From Bacteroidota bacterium (lineage in GTDB: Bacteria > Bacteroidota > Bacteroidia > Bacteroidales > Lentimicrobiaceae): a DNA stretch of 64,000 bases. Positions within the stretch are counted from its first letter, which is position 1. Each line of letters begins with the position of its first letter. Below are positions 7,366-16,611 of this stretch, one piece after another. The stretch spans positions 1 to 64,000 of the forward strand of contig WSXX01000003.1 in NCBI GenBank assembly GCA_009773515.1, read 5' to 3'. A program made the position numbers and the translations under genes. The notes under the pieces were generated by a model that worked only from the letters and a program-made list of their open reading frames with translations, was not told the origin of the DNA and searched no databases.

Positions 7366-8817
7366 ATGAAAAAAATGTTGAAATTGACTGCAATCCTTCT
7401 TGTTGCCTTTGGTGGCTTATTGATGACCGGATGTGAGAAAACCGAAGATGAAAAACCAACACTAAGCAGCGAAAAAAATGTCCTGATTTTCAGACTACCT
7501 GAAATCAGTCCTGCTGTTACAGCAACCGTCGATCAAAATGCCAAAACAATTACTGCGCTTGTTCCTTCGGGCACTGATTTAAGTACGCTTGTACCGATCA
7601 TTGAAACCTCCACAAAATCAACCATCAATCCTGGCTCTGGTGTAATGACGAACTTTACCGGACCGGTGGTTTATACCGTTACTGCTGAAGACGGCACAAC
7701 CAGCAATTATGTAGCAACAATTTCACTTGATGGAGCAGGCACTGAAACGCTGACCGGAACTATGTCGCAAAACCGCACGCTTGCTAACCGCAATGATGGT
7801 ATCGACTATATAATAGATGACATGTTTTATGTTGACGGCAACGCTTTGCTTACGGTTGAGGCTGGTGTGAAGATTGCATTTACCGGTATTTACACAGGTA
7901 TTAATGTAGGCGCAAATGCCGGATTGAAAATGATTGGAACAGCCAATAACCCGGTAATACTTACAGGTCCCGTCAACAACAACAATAAGGGCTCATGGGC
8001 CGGCCTGCAATATCAGTCGAACAGAGCCGATAACATTATGGAATATGTGAAGATTATCAATGCAGGAACCCAAAACTCCGAAGCAGCAATCTATTTATAC
8101 GGCAACAGTCAGCTAAGTATGCGAAACAGCGAAATTACGGGTTCTGCTACACACGGAATAATAACAAATGACGCAAGTTTATCTGTATTTTCAGGAAATA
8201 CCATCAGCAATTGTGAGAGCAATCCTATACTTACAAACAACCTGCTCACATTCAAATCATTCACCACAGATAATATTTTCACTGGAAACACCAAACCTGA
8301 ACTCAAAATTGAATGGGCAGATATTCTTGAAGCCGATCTGAGTCTTGAAAATCATGGAATTCCCTATTTGTTTACGCATGGTTTGATCGTTGAGCGTAAT
8401 CTTACCCTGAAAAAAGGAATTGTCTTTGCATTTGAATATGGCCAGCAAATGGGCGTAAGGGGAAGTGGAAAAATTGATGCCCGTGGCGATGTTCTGAACC
8501 CTGTAAAATTTATCGGTGCAAATAACGAAGCAGGTTTCTGGTCGGGAATATCTATTGAATCATCGCGTGAGAATATTCTTGATCATTGCATCATCAGCAA
8601 CGGTGGAAATGATTCTCATTATATGAAATCAGACATTGCCATTTGGGAAGGCGCCAAACTTAACCTGAGCAACACAAAACTCATGAACAGCGATGCATAC
8701 GGATTCCAGTTTTCAGGAAGTTTTACGCTCACGCATAGCAATGTGAGTTTCGAAAATTGTCAGCTTGGCAATGTATATGATTACGACAATGATGTTGTTC
8801 ATTCCAATTTGCCATAA
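7366..8817 (+). CDS. Surface lipoprotein with beta-helix domain
   Basis: A 483-residue lipoprotein. The signal sequence MKKMLKLTAILLVAFGGLLM ends in the lipobox MTGC, with Cys23 as the lipidated residue. Residues 30-120 resemble the small DUF5018-type beta domain of Bacteroidota (GTDLSTLVPIIETS and VYTVTAEDGTTSNYVATI). The rest consists of short beta-strand turns with repeated N, G and S, such as GNSQLSMRNSEITGSATHG and SIESSRENILDHCIISNGG. This pattern is typical of a right-handed parallel beta-helix, as in carbohydrate-active or adhesive proteins. No catalytic residues can be assigned. The start follows from the promoter box at 7332 and the lipobox. Confidence 0.8.
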   Translation: MKKMLKLTAILLVAFGGLLMTGCEKTEDEKPTLSSEKNVLIFRLPEISPAVTATVDQNAKTITALVPSGTDLSTLVPIIETSTKSTINPGSGVMTNFTGPVVYTVTAEDGTTSNYVATISLDGAGTETLTGTMSQNRTLANRNDGIDYIIDDMFYVDGNALLTVEAGVKIAFTGIYTGINVGANAGLKMIGTANNPVILTGPVNNNNKGSWAGLQYQSNRADNIMEYVKIINAGTQNSEAAIYLYGNSQLSMRNSEITGSATHGIITNDASLSVFSGNTISNCESNPILTNNLLTFKSFTTDNIFTGNTKPELKIEWADILEADLSLENHGIPYLFTHGLIVERNLTLKKGIVFAFEYGQQMGVRGSGKIDARGDVLNPVKFIGANNEAGFWSGISIESSRENILDHCIISNGGNDSHYMKSDIAIWEGAKLNLSNTKLMNSDAYGFQFSGSFTLTHSNVSFENCQLGNVYDYDNDVVHSNLP

Positions 8818-8845
8818 TCTTTGAAATACCCGCGGAGAATTTAAG

Positions 8846-8922
8846 AAAACACAGGAGTTTACAGCAGGTTATACCTCTGGAATTGAGAAGCTTTAATTCA
8901 ACTGCTACATTTCCTGTGTTTT
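8846..8922 (+). other. Structured 3-prime region (outer 11-bp stem)
   Basis: AAAACACAGGA (8846-8856) pairs perfectly with TCCTGTGTTTT (8912-8922), enclosing about 55 bases. Short inner pairings inside include GCAG with CTGC and GAATT with AATTC. It starts 28 bases after the lipoprotein stop and is followed by the clear terminator at 8933. It could be an extended 3-prime stem or a small processed RNA. Confidence 0.5.
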
Positions 8923-8932
8923 TGATTGAGTC

Positions 8933-8966
8933 GAATGCCATTCTTTAAGGATGGCATTCTTTTTTT
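8933..8966 (+). terminator. Rho-independent terminator, dispersed family copy 2
   Basis: GAATGCCAT (8933-8941) and ATGGCATTC (8951-8959) pair perfectly around TCTTTAAGG, followed by seven T. It is the sister of the terminator at 4385-4418. From here to 9175 I see no gene. A further TACTTTTG box lies at 9097-9104. Confidence 0.88.
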
Positions 8967-9175
8967 GTATCTGTCTCTCTACAAGTTTTGATTTTTGTAA
9001 GGCAAATCATAAACAACTCATCCCATAAATGCAACCATTCATCCGGGAAAATCGGGAGTTCACCGATTTAAAATTCGTCGTTGAATCATCACACAATACT
9101 TTTGCAAACAAATAAAACACATTACCTCTCTGAACAAAATATACCCGGAAACGTTTATGGTGTACTTTGTTTCCT

Positions 9176-9183
9176 TAATTTTG
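9176..9183 (+). promoter_or_regulatory. -7 promoter box for the efflux operon
   Basis: TAATTTTG fits TAnnTTTG, 76 bases before the TetR start. The 8-bp palindrome AAACGTTT at 9149-9156 lies just upstream and might be part of a repressor site, though that is only a suggestion. Confidence 0.45.
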
Positions 9184-9258
9184 CCGACTTTCCTTCAAAA
9201 AGGTAGGTTGAGTTTAAAAAATGGGAATCCAGCACCATAAAATTTTCACAAATTTTGA

Positions 9259-9879
9259 ATGAAAATCATGAATGAAAAATTAACTCTGATTCTGCAGACT
9301 TCCGGAAAACTGTTCAAGAAGTACGGCATACGGAGCATTTCGATGGACGATATTGCCAAAGAAATGGGAATGTCGAAAAAAACGCTTTATCAGTACGTTG
9401 AAAACAAACCTGATTTGATTGAAAAATTGCTTGCTCACTTTGTTGATGAAAGTCAGGCATGTATCATAGAGGACGACAAAGACCTGAATGCAATTGACAT
9501 ACTGTTAAAAGTAAGCATGAAAGTAAGCGAAGAAATGAAGGATTTTAACCCTGTGGTTGCTTTCGATCTTGAAAAATTCTACCCGGCTTTATTCAGGAGT
9601 TTTGTGATGGCCAAACGGGAACATGTTTACAAACACATCAAAGAAAATCTGGATCAGGGAATTAAAGAAGGCATCTACCGGTCTGACATTGATGCCGATC
9701 TTGTCGCAAAACTTTATGTTCAGAAACTCAGAGATGTTCATGATCCTGAATTTCTATCCTCTGTTGAATTTTCGCAGGAAAAAGTATTTCAGGTAATGTT
9801 CGAAAATCACATCAGGGGCATTTCAAATGCCGAAGGCATAGCATATTACGAAAGAAAAATGAATGAATTGAATCATTGA
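9259..9879 (+). CDS. TetR/AcrR family transcriptional regulator
   Basis: A 206-residue regulator. The N-terminal TetR helix-turn-helix (about 8-55) reads SGKLFKKYGIRSISMDDIA and MGMSKKTLYQYVENKPDLI. The C-terminal ligand-binding half is divergent, as usual. It is the first gene of an operon with tolC-like, adaptor and RND pump genes, and such regulators usually repress their own pump until a substrate binds. An ATG three codons in (9268) is an alternative start. The leader has two -7 boxes (9097 and 9176). Confidence 0.92.
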   Translation: MKIMNEKLTLILQTSGKLFKKYGIRSISMDDIAKEMGMSKKTLYQYVENKPDLIEKLLAHFVDESQACIIEDDKDLNAIDILLKVSMKVSEEMKDFNPVVAFDLEKFYPALFRSFVMAKREHVYKHIKENLDQGIKEGIYRSDIDADLVAKLYVQKLRDVHDPEFLSSVEFSQEKVFQVMFENHIRGISNAEGIAYYERKMNELNH

Positions 9880-9916
9880 TTAAACACACACACTCAAAAT
9901 CTCAATTTTACTACCA

Positions 9917-11269
9917 ATGAAAAGAGCATTAAAATCGTCAGCAATTCTGCTAATGCTGATATTACTTATAAGCGGAGGCAATGTATATTCGCAGCAAACC
10001 GTTTCAGTGAGTCTGAAACAAGCCCGCGATATTGCCGCAGAGCGCGCATATACAGTAAGGCAGGCCAATGCCGATATTGAAACAGCCAGATTTCAGGTAA
10101 AAGAACTTACCGCAACAGGATTACCTCAGGTAAACGCAACCATTGGATACAACGACAATATTGGATTGCCTGTTCAATTGGTGCCAGGCGACTTTTTCGG
10201 ACAGCCAGGGCAGGATATTGAAGTACAATTTGGAACCAAATACAGCGGAAATGCAGGATTAAACGTCAACCAGTTAATTTTCAGCGGCACATATCTCGTG
10301 GGACTGCAGGCGGCAAAAGCGTTTGTTGAGAAAAGCAACGAAGATCAGGCAAAAACGGTTGTCGATATCAGGAAAACTGTGTCGGAAGCCTACTTTCTGG
10401 TTCTTGCAACCGAAGAAAGCATAAAAATCATTGATTCAACTTTTGCAATCACTAAAAAACTTGCCGACGAAACACGAATCATCTTTGAAAACGGACTTGT
10501 AGAAGAAACCGATTTCGATCAGCTGCAACTGATGGCCTCTGAACTGGAAGTGAGCCGCGCAAATGCTTTAAACCAACTCAGCATTGCCCGTAGCTACCTT
10601 AAATACCATATGGGTTTGCCCGAAACTACTGAAATAGTGCTGACTCAAAGCATAGCTGAGTTAATTGAAGAAACAAAACCTGCAGCCTTGATGGATGAAG
10701 CATTTAATCTGAACAGCAACATAGATTTCAGGATATTGAAGAAACAGCAGGAACTGGCATTTTTGCAGCTCAGGCAACAAAAGAGCCTCTATCTGCCATC
10801 ACTTTCGGCTTTCCTGAATTATCAGACACAGGCACAAAGAGCAGAATGGAACTTCTTTGACTCAAAAGGAAAGTGGTACTCAAGTTCGGTGTGGGGAGTC
10901 AATATGAATATTCCTATTTTCAGCAGTGGCGACAGAAAAGCAAAAGTAAACCAGGCAAAAGTACAGGTTGAAAAAACCATGATTGCCGAAGAACAAGTTG
11001 GGAATAGTCTTAAAATTCAATATCAGAACACCAGCAATGAACTGAGAAATGCGCTTCTGACATACGGTACTACCCAGCAAAACCGGGCTCTGTCTGAAAA
11101 AATATTCAGGCGGACAGGCGTCAAATATCAGGAAGGAATTTCCGGAAGCCTTGATCTCATGAATGCCCATAATCAATACTTGAATACTCAATCGCAATAC
11201 ATAAATGCAGCAATGAACGTGCTCAACAAAAGTATTGCTCTCGAAAGCCTGACTGAAATTCCTGAATAA
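9917..11269 (+). CDS. TolC-like outer-membrane efflux protein
   Basis: A 450-residue outer-membrane factor. The signal peptide (MKRALKSSAILLMLILLISG, cleavage after VYSQ) is followed by two long repeated alpha-helical regions with the usual family feel: SLKQARDIAAERAYTVRQAN near the start, VDIRKTVSEAYFLVLATEES in the middle, and DLMNAHNQYLNTQSQYINA at the end. It should form the trimeric exit duct for the RND pump encoded downstream. It lies 37 bases after the regulator and 60 before the adaptor. Confidence 0.93.
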   Translation: MKRALKSSAILLMLILLISGGNVYSQQTVSVSLKQARDIAAERAYTVRQANADIETARFQVKELTATGLPQVNATIGYNDNIGLPVQLVPGDFFGQPGQDIEVQFGTKYSGNAGLNVNQLIFSGTYLVGLQAAKAFVEKSNEDQAKTVVDIRKTVSEAYFLVLATEESIKIIDSTFAITKKLADETRIIFENGLVEETDFDQLQLMASELEVSRANALNQLSIARSYLKYHMGLPETTEIVLTQSIAELIEETKPAALMDEAFNLNSNIDFRILKKQQELAFLQLRQQKSLYLPSLSAFLNYQTQAQRAEWNFFDSKGKWYSSSVWGVNMNIPIFSSGDRKAKVNQAKVQVEKTMIAEEQVGNSLKIQYQNTSNELRNALLTYGTTQQNRALSEKIFRRTGVKYQEGISGSLDLMNAHNQYLNTQSQYINAAMNVLNKSIALESLTEIPE

Positions 11270-11329
11270 ATCAAAGAATCTTTAACAAACAACAAAATGA
11301 AGATCAACTCTTTCAAAATAAAAACTACC

Positions 11330-12484
11330 ATGAAACGCTTAACCCTGCTATTCTCTGCAATGGCCGTAATATTTTTTGCTGCATGCAGCACAGAAAAAGG
11401 CCCGGATGCCATCCGCAAAGAACTGGATGCTTACCATAAGCAGTCCAAAGAAATAGAAATTAAAATCAAAGAACTGGAAAAAGAACTTGCAGCCATGGAC
11501 AATGGTGATGAGGATCAGAATAAAGTTCCTGTTGTTCTTGAAGAAGTCGCTCCTGCCGTTTTTGAGCATTTTGTTGAAGCAACCGCTAGTGTTGTTGCTG
11601 TGAGCGAAGCATTGATCAGCCCCGAAATCAACGGACAGATTACTGCAATCTACGTAAAGGAAGGTGACAGGGTTCGGCGCGGACAAACACTGGCACAGCT
11701 CAACACACAGGTTACCATGAAGTCAATTGAAGAGTTGAAAACTTCACTCAAACTGGCAACCGATCTTTATCAGCGCCAGCAAAGGTTGTGGGATCAGAAA
11801 ATCGGATCGGAAATGCAGTTTCTTGAAGCCAAAAACAACAAAGAAAACCTCGAAAACCGACTGGCAACTCTGAATGCACAGCTTGATATGGCGAAGGTTA
11901 CCACACCGGTTTCAGGAATAGTTGAGCGCGTGAATCAGAAAAACGGAGAGCTTGCTATGCCGGGGATGACAATGATTCACATTGTAAATCTTGACGAACT
12001 TTATGTCAAAGCAAATGTGTCGGAAGCTTTTCTGCCTTATGTGAAAAAAGGCGATGAAATAATGCTCGGGTTTCCTTCATATCCTGAATTTTCGAAAAAG
12101 CTTCAGGTTGACAGGGTTGGAAGTGCAATAAATCCTGGAAACAGAACTTTTGAGGTGCAGGTTAAACTTAAAAATGAGGATGGGACCATAAAGCCAAATA
12201 TGATGGCAACGCTGCTTATCAATGATTACCGAAATTCCGAGGCTTTGGTAATTCCATCGCGCCTGCTCAAAGAAGACCTCAAAGGCAAATATATTTATGC
12301 TGCGTTCCAAAATAGTCCGGAATACGTTGCCCGAAAGGTTTATGTTCAGGCAGGAAAAAGTTATCTGGGTAAAACTGAAATTCTTTCAGGGCTAAAAACC
12401 GGTGACAAAATTATTCTGGATGGTTTTAACCGGGTAAGTGATGGAGTAACTCTTTCGATTGAACCTTCAAAATCTGCCAAATAA
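11330..12484 (+). CDS. RND efflux periplasmic adaptor lipoprotein (MFP/HlyD type)
   Basis: A 384-residue membrane fusion protein. The signal sequence MKRLTLLFSAMAVIFFAAC ends in a lipobox with a lipidated Cys, so I start it at 11330 rather than at an in-frame ATG at 11297. A short coiled coil rich in K and E comes next. Then follow the lipoyl/barrel-sandwich half (INGQITAIYVKEGDRVRRGQ), an alpha-hairpin, the returning lipoyl half (MAKVTTPVSGIVERVNQKNG) and the beta-barrel. It links the inner-membrane pump to the TolC-like duct. The RND gene starts 7 bases after its stop. Confidence 0.93.
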   Translation: MKRLTLLFSAMAVIFFAACSTEKGPDAIRKELDAYHKQSKEIEIKIKELEKELAAMDNGDEDQNKVPVVLEEVAPAVFEHFVEATASVVAVSEALISPEINGQITAIYVKEGDRVRRGQTLAQLNTQVTMKSIEELKTSLKLATDLYQRQQRLWDQKIGSEMQFLEAKNNKENLENRLATLNAQLDMAKVTTPVSGIVERVNQKNGELAMPGMTMIHIVNLDELYVKANVSEAFLPYVKKGDEIMLGFPSYPEFSKKLQVDRVGSAINPGNRTFEVQVKLKNEDGTIKPNMMATLLINDYRNSEALVIPSRLLKEDLKGKYIYAAFQNSPEYVARKVYVQAGKSYLGKTEILSGLKTGDKIILDGFNRVSDGVTLSIEPSKSAK

Positions 12485-12491
12485 CTGAATC

Positions 12492-15400
12492 ATGACTGAA
12501 CAAGCCAATAAACCCAGAGACTTCGGACTGACTACCTGGGCACTGAAAAATAAAAATACAGTATTCCTGTTGATGCTGTTGCTGTTATTCTTTGGAATAT
12601 ACTCATACCGTTCACTTCCCAAAGAGCTGTTTCCTGATATAGTGATTCCAACGGTAATGGTGCAGACCATATATCCGGGAAATCCGCCGATCGATATGGA
12701 AAACCTTATTACCAGGCCACTTGAAAAAGAGCTTGAATCGGTTGATGGACTTAAAGAACTATCGTCCACCTCAAGCCAGGATGTGTCGAATATTTTTGTT
12801 GAATTTAACACGGATGTTGACATAAAAGCTGCGCTTCAGGATGTAAAAGATGCTGTAGATAAGGCAAAAAAAGATCTTCCTTCTGATCTGTTGGAAGACC
12901 CCATGGTTACTGACATTGATTTTACTGAATTTCCGATTATAAACATCAACATTTCAGGTGACTACAGCATCAATGAGCTGAAAATTTATGCCGAATACCT
13001 TGAAGATGAAATTGAAACCGTTACTGAAATTTCAAAAGTTGAAATCAAGGGAATTACCGAACGCGAAGTAAAGGTTCAGGTTGATCAGCATCGCATGGAT
13101 GCCGTAAAAATTAGTTTCAACGATATTGAAACTGCCATCAAAAATGAAAATGTTTCAATGTCAGGGGGTGAACTCAGAGTTGGCCGCGACAAGCGTACTG
13201 TCAGAATTGCAGGAGAATTTGTATCCGTTAAGGAAATCGGAGACATTATTGTAAAACATGAAGACGGAGATATTGTGTATCTGCGCGATATTGCCGATGT
13301 AAGCTTCGGCTTTGAGGATGCAACCAGCTACGCCCGCCTGAACAAACAGCCGGTAGTATCGCTTCAGGTTGTAAAAAAAGGCGGAGAAAATCTTTTAGCT
13401 GCCACTTCACAGGTTTTTGATATTCTAGAAGATGCCAAAGAAACAAAAGCAATTCCTCAGGATCTGGTAATCACCATCACCAACGACCAGTCGGAAGAAA
13501 TTAAAAACCAGTTGAGCAACCTCGAGAACAGCATAATCATGGGGATCATCTTTGTGGTAATGATACTTTTCTTTTTCCTTGGAACCCGAAACTCATTGTT
13601 TGTAGGACTTTCTATTCCGCTTTCGATGTTTATTTCGTTTATGGTAATGGGATTGATGGACTTCCGCATCAACATGATCGTACTTTTCTCGCTTATCCTT
13701 GCGCTGGGAATGCTGGTTGACAATGCCATTGTGGTGGTGGAAAACATACACCGTTACACTGACCGCGGATTTAAAGTTTTTGAAGCTGCACGCAGAGCTG
13801 TTGGCGAAATAGCTGTACCCATCATTACCTCAACCGCAACCACACTTGCAGCCTTTTTCCCGCTTATTTTCTGGGACTCCATGATGGGTGAATTTATGAA
13901 GTTTCTGCCTATGACCCTGGTGATCACCTTAACTGCTTCACTGTTTTCTGCATTGGTAATTATTCCGGTTATTGCAGCTGTGTTCTATAAAAAAGAAGAC
14001 ATCAATGATCGCCCCGATGTCAAAAGAACACTTATTGTTGCAGGAGCCATGGTGGGTGTTGCTGTTTTATTCTACTTCTTGAAACAAAACATCATTGCCA
14101 ACCTGCTGGTACTTTTTGCACTCATTGGAATTGCCAACCTGCTGTTTCTTAATAAAATGGCACGCTGGTTCCAGACTGTTTTTCTGGTATGGCTCGAAGA
14201 TATATACTCAAAAACCCTTGCATTTGCGCTTTACCGACACAATTCGCTCTGGATTTTTATTGGTAGCTTCGGGCTGATGTTCATCACCATTGCATTCTAT
14301 TTCGGATCCAATCCAAAAGTTGAGTTCTTCCCGGCAGGTGAACCGAAATACATCAATATACTTGCAGAACTTCCTCTGGGAACGGACATTGATTACACCG
14401 ACTCTGTGATGGTGGTTATTGAAAATCATATTGACCGTATTCTGGCTCCCGAAAAACACATAGTTAAATCAATCCTTACCAATACAGGTAGCGGTGCAAT
14501 GGGCGAAAATGAAGGTTTCTCAGGTCGTGGCGGTGGTCCGAACCGCGGTTTAACAACCGTAACTTTTATAGATTTTCAGGAGCGCGGCGGAATTCACACC
14601 GACGACCTGCTCAAACGTTTATCCGACAGTTTGTTGGGTGTTTATCCTGGTGTATTGATGACCATTGAGAAACAAATGGACGGGCCTCCGGTTGGTAAAC
14701 CCATCAACATCGAAATATCAGGAAAAGAATTTGACGAGCTGCTGAAAATAACTGATTCTGTGATGAATGCAATAAATGCATCGCGCATCCCGGGTATAGA
14801 AGGACTTCAGATTGACCTCGACCTTGGTCAGCCGGAACTCAATATTACCATCGATCGCGACAAAGCACGCAGATTCGGCCTTTCAACAGGGCAAATTGCC
14901 TCAACAATCCGAACCGCAATTTTTGGCTCTGAAGTTTCAAAATTCAAAATGGGTGAAGATGATTATCCGATTCAGCTCAGAATGAAGGATGAATACCGAT
15001 ACAACATATCAACCGTACTCAACCAGTTGATTACTTTCCGCGATCAGGCATCAGGAAAAATTGTGCAGGTCCCGGTTTCGGCTGTGGCAGATATTTCGCT
15101 CAGTTCTACCTATGGTTCGGTTCTCCGTAGTGACCGCAACAGAACAATCACCGTGTGGTCGAATGTTATTGAAGGCTACAATGCCACCGAAATCAACAAT
15201 ATGCTGAAACCCATAGTTGCTGATCTGAACTTCCCTGAGGGCTACAATTACAGCTTTACAGGTGAACAGCAGGAACAGGAGGAATCAATGGCATTTCTTA
15301 TCAGGGCAATGCTGATCGCGGTTTCAATTATACTGCTGATTCTTGTCGGACAATTTAATTCAATAATTAAACCGATAATAATCATGATCAGCGTAGTGCT

Positions 15401-15908
15401 CAGTACAATCGGGGTATTCGGTGGACTTGCTACTTTCGGGATGAGTTTTGTAGTAATTATGACCGGCATTGGAATTGTGTCGCTGGCTGGTGTGGTTGTG
15501 AATAATGCAATCGTGCTGATTGACTATATTACCTTGCTCAAATCCAACAAGAAGGCTGAGATGGGTATTGACCTCAATGATGACCTTCCTGTAAAAGAAT
15601 CGATAGAATGTATGATAGAAGCAGGAAAAACCCGTTTAAGACCAGTGTTGCTTACTGCTATAACCACTGTTCTGGGACTGGTGCCGCTGGCAATTGGTTT
15701 AAACATCGACTTTATCGGACTTTTCGACCGATTCGACCCTGACATTTACTTTGGTGGTGACAATGCTCTTTTCTGGGGGCCAATGTCGTGGACCATTATT
15801 TTTGGTCTTAGCTTTGCCACTTTCCTTACACTGCTTGTTGTGCCGGCCGTTTATCACCTGTTTTATATGGTCAGGCTTAAAGCAAGAGCCAGATTTGTGA
15901 AAAGCTGA
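12492..15908 (+). CDS. RND family efflux transporter permease (HAE1 type)
   Basis: An 1138-residue proton-driven inner-membrane pump. The N-terminus has a cytoplasmic tail, TM1 (NTVFLLMLLLLFFGIYSY) and the RSLPKELFPDI start of the porter domain. TM4 has ALGMLVDNAIVVVENIHR (near residue 409); the first Asp of the usual DD pair is kept and the second is Asn. The second half repeats the layout and ends VVPAVYHLFYM. The protein is about 100 residues longer than a typical AcrB-like pump. Much of the excess is an extra pair of hydrophobic segments between the two halves (about 515-560). Substrate cannot be predicted. A strong terminator follows. Confidence 0.94.
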   Translation: MTEQANKPRDFGLTTWALKNKNTVFLLMLLLLFFGIYSYRSLPKELFPDIVIPTVMVQTIYPGNPPIDMENLITRPLEKELESVDGLKELSSTSSQDVSNIFVEFNTDVDIKAALQDVKDAVDKAKKDLPSDLLEDPMVTDIDFTEFPIININISGDYSINELKIYAEYLEDEIETVTEISKVEIKGITEREVKVQVDQHRMDAVKISFNDIETAIKNENVSMSGGELRVGRDKRTVRIAGEFVSVKEIGDIIVKHEDGDIVYLRDIADVSFGFEDATSYARLNKQPVVSLQVVKKGGENLLAATSQVFDILEDAKETKAIPQDLVITITNDQSEEIKNQLSNLENSIIMGIIFVVMILFFFLGTRNSLFVGLSIPLSMFISFMVMGLMDFRINMIVLFSLILALGMLVDNAIVVVENIHRYTDRGFKVFEAARRAVGEIAVPIITSTATTLAAFFPLIFWDSMMGEFMKFLPMTLVITLTASLFSALVIIPVIAAVFYKKEDINDRPDVKRTLIVAGAMVGVAVLFYFLKQNIIANLLVLFALIGIANLLFLNKMARWFQTVFLVWLEDIYSKTLAFALYRHNSLWIFIGSFGLMFITIAFYFGSNPKVEFFPAGEPKYINILAELPLGTDIDYTDSVMVVIENHIDRILAPEKHIVKSILTNTGSGAMGENEGFSGRGGGPNRGLTTVTFIDFQERGGIHTDDLLKRLSDSLLGVYPGVLMTIEKQMDGPPVGKPINIEISGKEFDELLKITDSVMNAINASRIPGIEGLQIDLDLGQPELNITIDRDKARRFGLSTGQIASTIRTAIFGSEVSKFKMGEDDYPIQLRMKDEYRYNISTVLNQLITFRDQASGKIVQVPVSAVADISLSSTYGSVLRSDRNRTITVWSNVIEGYNATEINNMLKPIVADLNFPEGYNYSFTGEQQEQEESMAFLIRAMLIAVSIILLILVGQFNSIIKPIIIMISVVLSTIGVFGGLATFGMSFVVIMTGIGIVSLAGVVVNNAIVLIDYITLLKSNKKAEMGIDLNDDLPVKESIECMIEAGKTRLRPVLLTAITTVLGLVPLAIGLNIDFIGLFDRFDPDIYFGGDNALFWGPMSWTIIFGLSFATFLTLLVVPAVYHLFYMVRLKARARFVKS

Positions 15909-15933
15909 TTCATTATTTTTGCCTTACCTGAAG

Positions 15934-15965
15934 CCACGGTTTGAATTTTTCAAGCCGTGGTTTTT
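15934..15965 (+). terminator. Rho-independent terminator of the efflux operon
   Basis: A 12-bp stem, CCACGGTTTGAA (15934-15945) with TTCAAGCCGTGG (15949-15960), has one T-G wobble, a TTT loop, and five T after the right arm. It begins 25 bases after the pump stop. Confidence 0.92.
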
Positions 15966-16068
15966 GTATTAAAATCCCTTTCTGAACAATATTTTTCCAA
16001 AATCTGTTGTTTATATGCAAAATGATGCATATTTGCTGCACGTTTTGATGACTTAAAACCCGCCGCCA

Positions 16069-16533
16069 ATGTTTAACACCACCCGAATGGGACGTCGGAA
16101 ATCCTATATAGCATGGTTGCTCGTATTTTTTCAATTCCTGCTTATCGGACTAATTGTAATAACCAGCCCGCTCACCAGTCTTAAAATTTGGGTGATTGGA
16201 TTTATTCTTGCCGGTATTGCGCTCGGACTTTATTCCATTCACACCATTCGTATCGGCAATTTTAATATCACGCCGGATGTAAAACCTTACGGGAAATTAA
16301 TTGCTCACGGTCCTTACCGCATTATGCGGCATCCTATGTATACCGCCATTCTTATTACCATTTGGCCAATGGTAGCCGGCCATTTCAGTTACCCGAGACT
16401 GGCTTTTGCAATTTTTTTAACCATAGTGCTGATCATAAAACTCCATATTGAAGAAGGTTACCTGAAAAAAGCATTTATCCCTTATCTTGAATACACCCGG
16501 CACACCTATAAACTGATTCCCTTTGTCTGGTAA
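16069..16533 (+). CDS. Membrane methyltransferase, isoprenylcysteine/phospholipid type
   Basis: A 154-residue protein with four or so membrane segments. The signature C-terminal half of the ICMT/PEMT family is clear: YGKLIAHGPYRIMRHPMYTA, then KLHIEEGYLKKAFIPYLEYT and a final YKLIPFVW. In this family the HP motif and the EE pair bind S-adenosylmethionine at the membrane surface. The bacterial substrate is usually unknown and may be a lipid or small molecule. It is a lone gene between the efflux terminator and the next membrane protein. Confidence 0.85.
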   Translation: MFNTTRMGRRKSYIAWLLVFFQFLLIGLIVITSPLTSLKIWVIGFILAGIALGLYSIHTIRIGNFNITPDVKPYGKLIAHGPYRIMRHPMYTAILITIWPMVAGHFSYPRLAFAIFLTIVLIIKLHIEEGYLKKAFIPYLEYTRHTYKLIPFVW

Positions 16534-16584
16534 AAACGCTGCATTTTAAGAGTCCTGAGGATTACACTGCTTTGTCTTTTTGTG

Positions 16585-16592
16585 TAAGTTTG
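16585..16592 (+). promoter_or_regulatory. -7 promoter box for the polytopic membrane protein
   Basis: TAAGTTTG fits TAnnTTTG and lies 19 bases before the ATG at 16612. Confidence 0.5.
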
Positions 16593-16611
16593 GATTCTTT
16601 ATTGATCATAG

